Positions 12,242 to 24,574 are shown, counted from the first letter of the stretch. The stretch is 47,795 bases of DNA from Trametes villosa (GCA_002964805.2 PUDQ02000129.1:1-47795); one strand, 5' to 3'. Notes: generated by a model from the sequence alone, not told the origin. A program made the numbers and translations.

Positions 12242-14601
12242 CGCACAAGCTTATGACCGTCTTTGGGCCTTATACAGCCATCTTCAGGAATTCAGACGCG
12301 CCAAGCAGTTGCAAGGTATTTCCAGACGCTCAAGGCAGTAATGCAGCCTGTTTTCACACCGAAAATCATCACACCACACTCAAGACGCTCAGATCAAGCC
12401 TTCCCTCAAGCAATCCGGGCCATAAGCCGTCGCAAGTTCTTCAGAGAGGCGCCACATTCTCAGATGCACTGAGTTCCCCAATAACAGTTCAGCGTCTTAA
12501 CTTATGACCGTGAGCGACGCAGTTCTGCGGGCCTTGGCCGCCATCTGACACGCCATCACAGCACACCCTGTGCGCGTTGTGCTCATTTCAGCTTATACGA
12601 TCGGTTGCCCTAGACTTTCTCGCAGTCAGCATTCGTCGGGCACGCAGACACATCCGGCGTCGCCACGCTCGACGTCGCGTGCACGCTACCGCCACTCACA
12701 GAAGTGGCTACAGTTGATCAACGTCGAGGGCATGCTGTGGCAAAGGGAACGAGGATGCTCGCGCGCGATATGCGGGCGGACTCTGCAGGATGCGAGACGA
12801 CCCACCTTGTGCGAAGGCATTGAGGGGGCGTAGCGAGGCGAGAATCCACCGTGACCTAAGCGTCATACAGCAAAGACACAAGTATCTGAGCTCCGTAAGA
12901 CGCAGTCACTCAGACACTAACCCAGCAGTCCATGAGGCATAGCCATGTAGCCAGACGAGGGCTGTTGACCCGAAACAGACAACTGAGCCAGAGTGCCCAC
13001 CAGAACGCTGCAGTCTAGTCATCAAGCCACTCTGAGAAACGAGTTCAGAAGCGTACAACAAGGCCAGGAAACGTTCACAAGAACGGCGAGATAGAGATAA
13101 CCAGCATCTTACCTTGAGTGTAAGGCGGACTCTGCTCCCGCCTATTCATACAGGACCATCGATAGAAACCCTCGAAAGCGAGCCCAGTGGCGCAGACTTA
13201 AGCGTTCTGAGACGAGAACCCAGTGCCGGGAAGAAGGCGAGACCCAGCCCCAGAACCGTTAGGTATCGGGGGCGAAGCTCGCCTGAACGCCGTACTGGTA
13301 GTACTGGACCGTAGCACATACCTACGTGTGAAGGGGCCGGTATAGTCGGTACTTCGATAACGCGAAGACGGAGGATAACCTTAGAAGTACGGGCGAGCTC
13401 CTTTTCCCTGTCATCAGATTGCTTGCCCGAGGAATCGGCGGGTCGTGATGGACGGTCGGAGGGAGCCGCCAGGTAGTGAAATACAACCTCACCTGGAAGT
13501 ACAGCACGCGGGCAGGCGTTCGCACGTCGCGGGACATCTCGCGCGCAGACAGAGGACGGGTGTGCGCGTGCGCTAGCCGCACCTTCGCGCGCCAGTCTTG
13601 CAAACGGCGCAGGATATACGTGCATACGCTCCGAATCCGCATAAGCCACCGCTCAGAACCGCGATTGCGACGGTGTGCATACGCCGGCTCGTGATAAGCC
13701 CCATCCTGCTTGCCGCCACCCAGTAGCCCTATGGCACCATTCCGTCAGTCCAATCGTCTCCGTCCGTGGCGATTGCGCGCCGACCCATCCGTGCGTAAAG
13801 TCCTGATGTACATGAGTGAGTAGGGGGGGATATGCGCAGGTACGTACGGGAGAGAGGAGGGCGATGGTGGAGAAGATGTGCACGGTGACACATCTTCCGG
13901 TTCCAGTTGCCAGAATGCAGGCGTGAAGGGCGTGCAGGCGCAGCGTTCGGCTGGAGGAGGACCCGCCGAGAGCCGCTTATGGTGGGCGACAACTTTGAAA
14001 GCACGCGGTAGGCTTGGAGCTACCGTAAGGGGCGAGAGCGGATGGGGAGCGGCAAGGGCGAGGTAGATGTGCAGGATACCGGGGTCTTCACACCACACGG
14101 GTGCTTGTTTGACGAATACGGGCAAAGAAAGGCGGAAACTTACCTAACGAAGCCTACAATCCTGCGCACTGCTTGATGTACGGGCGTATTCCGATGTTTG
14201 CACGCTGCGCGTTGAACGCTGAGCTGTCCGCGAGCCGACGATCGGCGGCCACGCGTGCCGGAGTGCGCGAGGGTACGATACTAGGTGTATGACGCCCGAG
14301 AAATTTGGAGGGGCCACAGAGGCGGAAGAGCGAGCCGCGAGTGAGGTGAGCCTGACGGAATGAGGGTGTCGTCGTGGTTGCTCAACAGGACGTTCAAGCG
14401 CCAAGCGCTCTCGAAGCTGGGCGGGGTTTGCCGGCGGCGGGCGCTGTGCACTCCTCGAGCACCGAACCCGAAGTTCTGAGAGCCGCTCCGGACACCGTGT
14501 GATGATAGACATATGTATGGTAGTGCTATGTACATTGGGCATGGTTCATGGACGTGATGGAATGGGTAGTGGGATAGGCAGATAGGTAATGGGAAAGTGT
14601 A
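12242..14601. other. Left subterminal region of the large element, no gene seen
   Basis: No recognisable coding sequence occurs between the left end and the stop codon of the transposase. The first 300 bp contain repeated short words: CTTATGACCG at 12250-12259 and again near 12501, several copies of GACGCTCA, and ATACAGCCAT near 12271, which recurs inverted near the right end. Such scattered words resemble the subterminal transposase-binding repeats of CACTA- and KDZ-like elements. Positions 13100-14500 show only short overlapping frames without known motifs. Confidence 0.5.
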
Positions 14602-17600
14602 TCAAACGTGCAGCAGCTCAAAAGCATGATGATCGACGAACTTGTTGACGTAGAATGAAGAAAAGGTATCAAGAGATTGCTCACTACGAAGGTCCGTGGA
14701 GGTGTACTTGTCCAAGGAAACCCCGATGAGGTGAGCGGCGCGAACGATCGTGTTGAGATGGACGACGGATAACACCGCGGAGCGGTGCCTGCGAGACCGC
14801 GGCCCCGTGTAGGCAGGCTGGACAACCCACATTCCGGTGTCGGTATCAGGTTCGTCGTCGAGCTTGCTGAACCAGTGAATCACCGCGCAGGGGTACTTGA
14901 TCCCGCGGTATGTGATACGGAGGAAGAGGCGAACGCGGCCGACGTCCATGCCACGGAACCCCCGAGCATTCTGCTGCCTGTTGATGAAGACGCAGTCAAA
15001 GCGAGCAGGTCCTCCACGCCACTGAGGCGTCGCGCGGACAATCTCCCGGTGCATCCCTCCGGCGCCGCACATGTCGCTTGGCGCATAGTACGTTGCCGCG
15101 GCGGAGTAGAAGACGGAGACCGGCTCCTCGGAGAACGGCGGGCATTCGTCTAGAGGAACCGAGTTCCCCGCCCTAACAGCGGCAGATGCGTCGTTCTGGT
15201 GGTATAGAAACCGCCGAATGAGCTCGCGAAGGGCTGGGATGGAGAACTCGCGTGCGATGGCGTCAGCTGTCCTCCCGTGTTGATGCTCTGAAAGCTGTAT
15301 GTGAGTGTTAACGATCTGACAAAATACTGCAACGACGTACGTGGGGTGACCGCCAAAACCATGTGCGCCATGACCCTAGGCCCCTCCACCTCGCCGCCGT
15401 CCTGATCCCCAAGGACGCGATCCGCCTGCATACCATGCGTCCCTTCTGTTCGCCCACCCGGTAATCAGCATAGACGACAATGCACTCAGACAAAAAGACC
15501 AACCCTCCGAAGTGTCCCTTCTGTTGGCCGGGGGAGCTGCCTCGCCGGATTTCTTGCGGCCATCGTGAGCGTCGCGGTCAAGCATTCCGCGCTCTCGGAA
15601 GTCGACGCGAGCTGCCGCAAGTTTGCTGAGCCGTTGGTTTGTCATGAGCATCTGCTCGAGAGCCTCGTAGTGATTGGAACGTCGCCAAGGCTCCTTGACA
15701 GCCTTGATATGCTTCGATTCCGTAATCGAGGAGCAGAGCCCGTTGGGCGCAGCGAACTCCCATATGCGGCCGGGGTAATGCTGCAGAGAGTGCTGACGAG
15801 GAAGAGCGAAATCCTTGCGGACGCCCCAGCGACGAAAAGCCTCACGGTGTTCATGGAAAGCGGTGAGAGCTTTCTCCAGCATGTCGATGTTCTCCGTGTC
15901 GAGGACGTCGCGCCGTACGAGGTAGCAGAACTCCTCGAATGAACGGACGGCGCAGACAATCTCAGAGGGGAGAAGGCCGTCGATCGCCGGTAAGTACACC
16001 TAGCGTGACACTCCAACGTTAGTGCCAAGTAATGCAGTTAGCAGCGTAGCCGCGGTGTGTACCTTCATTAGCGCCTTCGAATCGTCTCCTGTCCACTGTT
16101 TGAAGCCCCTCCCTTCGTGAAAATGTCGCAGCTTGGAGAAAGGAGGAACAACGGCAATTCTGAAATGAATGTACGGCCGGAACACATCAGCATCTGATGT
16201 ACGAGACCGCCCGAGCTACGCACCTGCGATCTATCTCGCTGAGGATCTCGGACGCCTTCGAGTCCCCGTGCTCGTTCTTCAAGTACTGCTCGATCCATGT
16301 AACGAGGTGGTCTTTGAACGTGCCCTTGATTAGCTGGTGTAGAATGTCCGGAGAGAGAAGCTGATGGATGTCCGCCCGGGGGAAGTCGTTCGTGAATGGC
16401 TAGGCCCGACTCGCTGTTGAGTGAGTTCGATGACGGCTGAGAGTCTCGCAAACGTACCACCACATCCCCGACCAAGCCGTAGCTATCCCAGACGCTGCCG
16501 AGCTCGAACTGTTGTACAAGAAGCTCCGTGTGCTCCCTCGTTCTCATGATAGCTCCGGGATCCGCGTCGAGGTTGTCTTTCATAGCGCTGCACCTGCGGC
16601 TAATTGTAAGCAAAGATCGTACAGCGCGGCGTTAACAATACGGAAGTGACGCACACAGGACACCACCCTTGTACAACGCAGGCCAAGAGGGCCTGCTCGG
16701 GGTAATCCGCGATGTAAGGGCCGATGCCGTAGATCACTTTGCGGAAGTGACCGTCACCGCAGAGGACAACTTCAGGCTCCTCCATTCCCGGGCGGAGGGA
16801 GCTCAAAATCTGAGAAAGAGAGGTGTGAAACATCTGGCGTCGAAACTTGCGGAAGCCTGCGTCATTGCTGTGCTTCTTGTCGGCTGCGGAGGAGTGTCAG
16901 GTCTGAGCATTACGTGCGCACGACATTACGCACTCTTAGGAATGGCCAGGAAGGCCACAACTTCGACGGCGTTTCGGTGGGCGCGCCGCACTGTGTTGTG
17001 CACGTTGCCGATCGAGCAGTAGAGCGGATAGAATTCGTTCTGTCCGGTTGCGACAGAAACGGTGGTCTTGTCGCTTCCGAGTACGACGGGCACGAATGAC
17101 GCCCCCATGCTGGATGGGTTCTCAGAGATGATGTTCTAAATATCATTGAGCGGCTCAGGATGTATCAGGTTTTCGAGATAGATAGGAATGCTTACGGCCT
17201 GTCTCCATGCCCACTCGCCACCCATGAAATTGCGCAGTTGGCGCCTTCCTCCAGGGGCGAACTCTCGCAGCGGGGCGTAGTCGATCTCGTCCTTGAACTC
17301 GGGGTTGCGGAGCATACCGCAGACGATCTGTCGAGGATCGCGGAAGAACACGGTGTGTTCGTCGGTCATCCACTTCGGGACGTCGCTTTCAGGGATCGTC
17401 CCGTTGTAAGAGATGCTGAAGCTTTGCCATTTGACGCTACCGAGGGGAGTGTTGTCGATGGTGCTATACATTTCTGCCTGGTTGCGGAAGGGCGGGGAGT
17501 CCCTGTGCGGCGCGAGGCTGCTTGCCCAAAGCTCAAGCAACGCGTTGATGTTGCTCGCCGGCATCTGTTCTTTTCGATAGATCAGGTCCGCAAGCTCGAA

Positions 17601-18679
17601 CGCCACCCGGTCCTTATACGGGAACCAATCGTTCTGCTCTCGCGTCGGCAGGGGCTGAGGCGCGGCCCCGGGACCAAGGGGGTTTCCTTGACTGTCGCAT
17701 GGACTCCCTGTATCAGCCCTCGGTGAGCTCTGACTGCGACGTCCGGGACAGCGCGACAGACATACCGTTGACTACCGGGTGATACTCGTAGGACACCTTG
17801 AGCTCCAGGAAATCGTCGTCGCCTTCAGCAGCATCGCTTACGCCTGGATCCTCGTACAAATCTTCGTCGAACAGGCTCTGCGGAGCTATGCGCATGTTAG
17901 TACAGGTCATCAGCAACATGAGCTAGCAGGCCGCATGACGTACGCTGGAAATGGGGCGGCGCGTCGCCGCAGCTCGAGCTCTCAGGGCTGGAGCTCTCAA
18001 ACGCTGAGTGTCTGGATGGACTTTGCAGCGCCGTATGCATCGTGCTCCCTGCTGTTCACATTGTCAAGTAGCTCACGCCGGCGGTCGGCACAACAGCCAT
18101 GCGATGACATACCTTCGGCATCGGAGCTTGAAGAGAGTCCGTTCGGATGGTATTCCCCGCATGCAACTTCGGGGCGCGGTGAGCTACAGCAGGAGCAGAT
18201 CGTCAGAGCCCCATGATGGGCGATCAACCCGCCATAACTTTGCTATGCTTACTACGGGCTACTCTCGGCACCGAACGAGCGCACACTCAGAATGGGGCTG
18301 CACTCTGAGGGAGGAGGTGGGGATGATGAGACGTCCCGTGCATTCACTGTAGAACGCGAGGACAGTTAGCCTGGGCGATGTTTGAGCAGGGATCATCAGA
18401 CGTACATGCGTGGTGGGTACTGCCAGCCACCGCGAACCCATCGGTGTCCGCGTGGTTGTCCCGGCCGTCATGGGAGCAGTCGTCCGGGTTGTCATCGTGG
18501 TCTTCGTCGCCCTCGTCGTCAGAATCCGAGTCATAGTCAGGCGGTAGGAGCGGAGGCATGTCGGGGTCCCACTCGGGGTGCATGGCTCTGACATGCTGGG
18601 TGTAGCCAGTCCGGTTCTTGAGAACGCGGGGACAGCACGGACAGGGATGTAGGGAATCTGCAGTAAGGGAAGCGAACAT
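14602..18679 (-). CDS. Plavaka-type transposase, intact
   Basis: Predicted exons on the minus strand: 18679-18406, 18346-18253, 18183-18113, 18051-17944, 17885-17766, 17707-17196, 17135-16934, 16883-16655, 16593-16458, 16399-16224, 16159-16063, 15999-15504, 15445-15341 and 15287-14602. They sum to 3,306 nt (1,101 aa) and every junction keeps frame. The N-terminus has one C2H2 zinc finger (C13, C16, H29, H34) followed by an Asp/Glu-rich stretch. The family core starts near residue 258 (FELADLIYRK). Hallmark stretches are VPVVLGSDKTTVSVATGQN, YPLYCSIGNVHN, IYGIGPYIADYPEQ, GRGFKQWTGDDSKALMK, FCYLVRRDV and SSITESKHIKAVKEPWRR. It ends in FYVNKFVDHHAFEL, as in complete family members. The role is cut-and-paste transposition of elements with matching ends. 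The intron before 15445 has a weak donor (GTTGGT). The TET/JBP gene lies about 400 bp upstream on the same strand. Confidence 0.88.
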
Positions 18680-18753
18680 GTTAGGTTGAAGCGATGGGCA
18701 AAGAGCAGTGCGTAGGACGGTGCGTACTGACGCTCCAGCGCAGGGCGGCGACG

Positions 18754-18761
18754 TATAAATA
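18754..18761 (-). promoter_or_regulatory. TATA-like box of the transposase gene
   Basis: On the minus strand TATTTATA lies about 75 bp upstream of the chosen transposase start at 18679, in the 400-bp gap after the TET/JBP stop codon. Its spacing suits a fungal core promoter and supports that ATG over upstream in-frame Met codons. This is a positional inference. Confidence 0.35.
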
Positions 18762-19079
18762 TGAGCCTGGATGACGAGGGCGAAAAAGCAAGTGGCGACG
18801 AGAAGCTCGAGATGCGAATCAACATCCACGCCCGTCACAGCATGTCGAGGTTCGAAAGCTCTGCGGCAGTGCCGATATGTCACGGTGCGACGATGAGCGG
18901 GATGAGGGTCGTCGCGGCGTCCGCACTTCTCAGGCGAGGCCTAGCTTCTCCAATCTCGCAGTCCCGCAGCCTCTCACAGCCCTATCTGTACAGCATGCAT
19001 GCAACAACGCGATGTAATCGCAACATGCCTTGTGGATGATCAGCGTACTACGCCGCGGGCCCGTTCTGTGACGGTGGAC

Positions 19080-21090
19080 CTAATCCTCCTCATCCCTGCA
19101 GAACTCCTCCCATGTACTAAACATATCTAGCCCGCGCAGCCATCGCTCGGCCCCAGTCATCTTGTGCATCTTCCCCGCAGCGTCGAAGGCCTTTTGCGAC
19201 ATGAAGCCGCATTCCACCCATCTGAAGAGGCCCCCGGCGGAGTACTGAGTAAGTGAGTACCTGAATTCATGGGCCTGGACCGTCGTGTTCGAATGGCGAA
19301 GGAGGGCGGAGGGAATAAGAACGGTTGCGCCTGAGGGGAACTCGATGATCATGCGAGCATCCCATAGGATGAGATGTCCGCCTGAGGTGTGGTCGAAGTC
19401 GCCAACCGCGGTGATCGCACACCACCCCGCGGGCAGGTTGCCCTGGTCGGTGTGCCGATACGTAACGGTTTGAGGCCCAAGGTTGAACGTAATGTTGGCA
19501 AACACCGACTTTGGGAAGTTCTTGCGAAGGTGGGGGTGCTTCTCCAGCAGCGCGTGCATGGTCTCCTGATAGTAGGTGTAGAGGCGCGGGGCATAAACCT
19601 GGAATGCTACTGAAGAAAGGCATGAGCGAACGGCGCGGCATCGGTGCAAAATGGGGCCCTACTGTCACCGAACGCCGCCACTCTCTGAATCGCAGGGTTT
19701 TCGAGCAGGTCGTCTACCACCTTTTGCTCGCGTTCAGACAGCCCTGCATTCCGCGGCGCCTGTGAAAGCCATTTGTTAATGTTAGGGACACAGGCAGGAA
19801 TAGGCTAGACCGCCGAGATGTGCCGCACCGTCTGTCCACCGCCGTACGAAATGCCGCTGGCCAGCACCGGAAAACACCCTCGCCTGTGATCCGCATCCTT
19901 AGGTTTTACAGAGGGGTCCGAGTCTACAAGCAACTCCCGCGCCCGATCGAGCTGCGCGCGGATCTCCGCCATCGCGGCGTCCCAGTCGTCTGCCTTCGGT
20001 CGTCCAACAAGTACGGCGAACACGCGCCCGTCATCGTCCACAAGCGGCATCGTCGTTCTAGGGACAGATGTAGCGCAAAAACAACGAAGCGAAGACCTAC
20101 TCACCGGCCATCCCATTGGACATTGCGGAAGCCCATTTGAAGGGCATCCTCCTTACTCACGGGCATGCGATCGGCCGCTTTCTGGGGGATCAAACGGGCG
20201 ACGAAAGCCGTAGACGCGACCGGGGCAGTCTTCAACGAGTATTCGCCGGAGAACGTTATGGGCGATGCGTCCTGTGCCACTTTGCGCCGGTAACTCTTCG
20301 CCGCCTTCTTCAGGGCACGTTTATGCTGCGTGCCCTCCCGCTGGCGATCCTTCTCCCTTTGTGCTTTGCGCGCACGTTTGTAGCGTGCTTTGCGCCTGAG
20401 GTTCTCTATAGAGACAGGCGGGGCCGGGTCGTGATCGGCGGTGGATTCGTCGGGCTTAGTAGGGGCTGATACGCCAGTCAGCTGGCAGCTCCAGGGGCGT
20501 AACTCCTTCTACCCACCTCGATCCAGCTCGACTGTCCCGGGCGAAGCGGGAGGCATTCCGAGAGGCAGCTCAACAGCGTCGCTGGGCATCCTTCAGAAAG
20601 AGCAGGGGTGCAGACGGGAGCATGCGTACCTAGCACCCAAGGCCTTCGATTTGTAGACTCCAGCGACTGGCACATAGGGCCCGCAAGCACGAGCGCCTGG
20701 AAGTAGCTTCGAGCCAGCGACCTTGCTGTGGGTGACGACTTCCTCGAGGCGTAGGTATGATGAGGAAGGCACGTCGCTCGGCGGTGGCTTCGGGCGCAAT
20801 GGGCGCTGCTCCGTGTAATCACACGAGGGGGCGTGATTCCCTGGCGCCCCGCGTCCGTTGACCTTGGGAAGATCGCCGTCGAAGTGCCCACCATCGAGGT
20901 GCTCGCCGTCGGAATGCTCGTCGTCGGAGTGCTCGTCGTCGGAGTGCTCACCATCAGAGAGCCCGTTGTCCTGCGCCTCCGAGTCATCTCCGCGCGCCAG
21001 CTTTCTCACTGCGCTCTTAGCGGCTGTGGCGAAAAGCGACGAGAGGTCAAGGCTCTTGGGCGCCTTGATTACTGGCTCCTCAGACGCCAT
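19080..21090 (-). CDS. TET/JBP-like Fe(II)/2-oxoglutarate DNA dioxygenase, intact
   Basis: Predicted exons: 21090-20630, 20590-20517, 20465-20105, 20057-19829, 19759-19669 and 19609-19080, 581 aa, all in frame. Residues 1-180 are acidic and low in complexity with GEHSDDEHSD-type repeats. A strongly basic region follows (about 195-240, RRKARYKRARKAQREK), then a conserved pre-catalytic region (FAVLVGRPKADDWDA, PVLASGISYGGG). The C-terminal double-stranded beta-helix carries the iron ligands H458-x-D460 (YRHTDQGN) and H511 (LLRHSNT), and R522 (EFRYSLTQY) to hold 2-oxoglutarate. GGHLILWD and GGLFRWVECGF are typical of the basidiomycete TET/JBP branch. Family knowledge: such enzymes oxidise 5-methylcytosine in DNA. 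All catalytic residues are present, so activity is plausible. Its position in the element next to the transposase matches the known TET/JBP-KDZ linkage. Some related 2OG oxygenases act on other substrates. Confidence 0.88.
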
Positions 21091-23391
21091 GGGCGCCCAT
21101 GGGGAGAATTTTGTCCCTCGGCGGGTCTAAAGGGCCAGAAGCTCGAATTGGTCAGGTTGTATACGCTCCTCATAGCGACAAACTACGCACGCTGCGGAAG
21201 CCCGACCATTCTGCGAGATCTAGGGGTTGTAAGGGGCGTTAGTAGATGTACTTGTGCGCGTAAGGGACCTCCGGCGTGCCGTCGGGCCGAGTTCCAAAGT
21301 CGGAGCAGCGTACCCTCAGGTGAAGCTGGAGGTCGAAGGCGTAGTACTCACCGCGGTCAATAAGCGGATCTTCGGCCATACTGGCTATCGATTTCTTCTT
21401 GTGGATTCCAGATCGTCGGTTAGAGCATGCCTGCACGCGGAAGAGAGGCCTCCAACATGCTTGAGCGCCGAGTTCCAGGGTCGAAGCAACGTACCCTCAG
21501 GCGATGTCGGAGGCCTGAGAGACTGCACTCACTAGGGCGTAGCTGTAAGCCTTGAAAGGCGGCTGCCGTGGCACGTAAATGCGTCGATAGAGAGCCGGAG
21601 AGAGTTGGGTAGGGCGTGCAGAACGTAGGGTTGAGTCGAGGGAGTGAGTGGTGGTGCAGAGCGAGAAGAGCCGGGCGTCAAACGACGGTGGCTAAAAAAT
21701 GTTGTGCGGAGCGCCACACCCACCTACCCTGGTGTTCCGTCGCACAGCCAGCCTCTTATCTGTGGACGGAACTGGTTGAACGCATGCAGTCATCTCTGCG
21801 ATAATCAATCGGCACGCGCATGCACTCACTCGCCGGCCTTCTATCTCAGGAAAATCCAGCGTCGATGCCTACAAAACTTGAAGTAGCTGGCACGCTCCCC
21901 CTTTGCGACGCAAGCGCATCCCCACTAGCCCTCGCGAATCCCTTCACGTTGCGCTCGCTCGAACTTCGACGCGAGGGTATCGCCTCTAGATATACGCGCT
22001 AAGACTACGCCACATGTCGCCAATGGCAATCAAGATGCCTCTCAGTGGCATTCTGTTGGCGTTCCGAGCAGATTATGATAGCCTTTATGGCACTGATATA
22101 GCTCCCGTCCTCTTGCAACTCAATTTTCTCGCCGAGGCTCATAGGACTATGTAAAGTAGTGTGCCGCATGTGACGAACACTGTAGGCTCAATACAGGCAC
22201 AGGAGCGGCAATACGCGCTGTCTCCGATGTGGAAATCCTGCCAATATGCGACTTCTGCTTGAAGAGCAGCATCTCCATATCAAACCCCCACCCTGTCAGC
22301 ACCTCCCCCGCCCCCGCTGATCCCGTGCGCCGATGCTCCCAGGTTGGCCGGACCGCGTGTCGGAGCGACGCTGTGCGTGCTCGTCGGACACTGTGTGGGG
22401 CGGATGGGTCAGGCAAGGGCGGCGAGGGCGCAAGGCAGGCGGCAGTATAGTGCGTACAGGGTGGGGAATCAATGGGCCGCCCATACTCGCGCGTGCCGTG
22501 CACGGCGGCGTGTTTGAAAAGTCCAGCCAACGCAGAATACAGAAGAGGGCACGCACCTGCAGGAAGGAGAGCGGACACGAGGAAGCGGAGAGTAGGAAAG
22601 TATGAGCTGATGTACTAGCGGGAGGTGGCGCTGCACTAACGGGCATACCGTGAACTGACCCCGTGGGCGTGTCGAACGGGTTCGATTGCTTGATGGGCGA
22701 AGTGACCGAGGTCACGAAAGAGCGCCTGGGCACCGCAAAAGTGACATCCTCGGTCTCTGCCTCTGACGCGTACTCGTTCGCGACGGAAGAGCGACGACGG
22801 TGGTTGCGAGCGCGGATGCGCGGGCTGGTCGGAGACACAGGCTGCGTCTAGGTGGCGGAGGCGCGCGAACACGAGGAAGAACCGCGCGTGTACGTGGGGC
22901 ACGCGTTCGAAGCCGGTGGGGCGCGTGTTCGAAGCTGCTGCGCCTGCGTCAACGCCCGCAAAGCCGGCGGGAGCAGGGATGTCGGAGTCGCTCTGTTCGT
23001 TCACCGAGTTGTTCTCTGATCCGTTTATTGCCAAGGGAGAACGACTTCGGAAGCGGCAGCGGGGCGCTCCCTGAGGCATCGGAGGATGCGCGACGAGCGA
23101 ACACCGCTGCGATGGGGGTCGCGGCGGGGACTGGGGGCGGAGGTGCGCCTCGTCCTCGCTCGAATCGTTGGGGGCAGGGTTCGAGTGCGAGTTGAAGGAG
23201 GGAGGGAGTGCAGGGCGCGATACGCGTCGGCGGAGGAGTACGCGTTGCGGCCACCGGAGTCCTTTCTGCGGTACATGATTGGCGTTGTACTTGGCTGAGG
23301 GCGCGCGGGGGCGGGGTACCTGTATGGCGGAGAGGATGGGCGACGCGGAAAGAGCGGCGGATGTTGTGGTCGGTAGGACACAGCCATGGAC
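21091..23391. other. Region between TET/JBP gene and FKS fragment, no gene assigned
   Basis: No complete gene is recognised. Two stretches look coding-like on the minus strand. At 21239-21390 the reading DRGEYYAFDLQLHLRVRCSD occurs. At about 22640-22838 there is a Ser/Pro/Arg-rich frame (ANEYASEAETEDVTF, KQSNPFDTPTGSVHGMP). Neither matches a family that I know. They may be fragments of captured host genes, like the FKS fragment beside them. The rest (21540-22300) shows only short overlapping frames. Confidence 0.4.
21286..21504. repeat. Diverged 38-bp direct repeat
   Basis: Positions 21286-21323 and 21467-21504 align over 38 bp with five differences, all of them transitions (G/A or C/T). The shared core is GTACCCTCAGG preceded by GCCGAGTTCCA. 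The repeat lies upstream of the TET/JBP start, so it could be promoter sequence or a small duplication in a decaying gene. The transition-only pattern fits deamination of methylated cytosine, but five sites are few. Confidence 0.6.
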
Positions 23392-23999
23392 GCACTGGTA
23401 GCATCCTACGCCTGTGCACTTGATGCGCCCGCTGAGTCCAAACACGTACATGCCTTGTTGGATACCCTCGCTCAGGCGGGTCCATTCCTGCGCCTTCGGG
23501 ATATCACAACGCGTTAGCGCGTACAGCGCGTTCAGGGGGATGGGGTGCCGTCGCGCAGCTGCTCTACGGCCCATGCAAGCCAGCACGCCGTGAGCGTACT
23601 GGACGTCCGTTCCTTGCCAGTCGCGAGGGTGCCGTGGGGCCCGATGTTCTCCACAAGATGTACTCGCGTGCGCCGATGAGCGGCAGATTCTCGCCGCGAT
23701 AAAAGATGATTGCATGGTTCTTGCTGCCGATGTTGCGGCCGCCGAGGATGAGGTCGCCGGGCAGCTCGAAGCGGAACTTGGGCTTGCACCGGCTGGTGTC
23801 CGCATTGGAGTCCGATCGGCCGTCGATGAGCGCCCAGAAGATGCGCAAGAAGCCGCTCCCCGCGAGGGCTCCCCCTCGAGGTGCGGGTCCGGGTACGCGC
23901 GCAGCAGGGGTTCCGCACTCCTCGACCTCGCGCTTGAACTTGTCCACGCCCCTGCCGAAGACCTGCGCGATCTCGGGGTGCAACACGCGGTAGAGCAGC
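23392..23999 (-). pseudogene. 1,3-beta-glucan synthase (FKS) fragment, downstream part
   Basis: On the minus strand, pieces of the FKS catalytic region occur in the right order but in different frames. They are RLLYRVLHPEIAQVFG, LLRAYPDPHLEGEP, ALIDGRSD, KPKFRFELPGDLIL, NHAIIFYRGENLPLIGAREY, ENIG...ATGKERTSSTLTA, then HPIPLNALY...SGRIKCTGVGCYQC. Intact FKS has the same order: LLYRVENPE, FLLRAYPD, SALIDGH, PKFRIELPG, NHAIIFYRGEYLQLI, VGAREYIFSENIG, GRIKHTEYYQC. About 60 residues appear deleted before GAREY, and at least four frame changes occur, so no functional protein is possible. The parental enzyme is a roughly 1,800-residue membrane protein, of which only a few hundred residues are represented here. 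The fragment continues at 30374 on the other side of the copia insertion. Confidence 0.82.
23995..23999. repeat. Target-site duplication GCAGC, left of copia element
   Basis: GCAGC here matches 30369-30373, directly outside the TG...CA ends of the retrotransposon. Removing the element and one GCAGC joins the FKS reading LREAIRLLYRVLHPE without a gap. Confidence 0.93.
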
Positions 24000-24574
24000 T
24001 GATGAACTCTGAACCTGGAAGGCTGTAAGCCGCACAAAGAGAGGTCTTCAGTCTGTGAGAGAACGACTATGATTGCATAGTACTGTACCTGTAAGCCGCA
24101 CAAAGAGAGGCTACAAGTACTAGTAAGTAACATGTAAGAAACACATAGGTAATGAGGGACTTACTCTTCAGTCTGTGAGAGAACGACTGAAGAGCAGAGG
24201 CCTGCAGAGTCCTCCTTATATACTACTGAGGGAGGACGATGAATAAGCATAAGTAAGAGATCATATGACCGTCCAGAGGATGCTGACTGAGCGAGGAGGT
24301 ACGCTGACTGAGCGAAGGTAGGACGATGAGTAAGAACGAGGCATGTGATGTCCATGGATGAGTAACACTAAGCTCCAGACAGGTCTAGAATAGTCAGGAG
24401 CATCGTAGAACGTACCAGAAGCATAGGTAGGGATGGCAGGATGCCGAGTATGTACAGAACAAAAGAATGTACGTATATGGTAAGTAGGAAAGTCCATGCC
24501 GGCGTATCGTAGACGCACGGCCACTAACACTGCCACTCCCGGTCCGGCACAGCCGTAGACACGGAAGTTCAACA
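24000..24574 (-). repeat. Copia 3' LTR
   Basis: This 575-bp repeat matches 29794-30368. On the minus strand it begins TGTTGAAC and ends GTTCATCA. A TATATAA box lies at 24216-24222, about 350 nt into the LTR, a suitable start for retroelement RNA. Two short words are repeated inside it: CTGTAAGCCGCACAAAGAG (near 24021 and 24090) and CTTCAGTCTGTGAGAGAACG (near 24046 and 24167). Confidence 0.95.
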
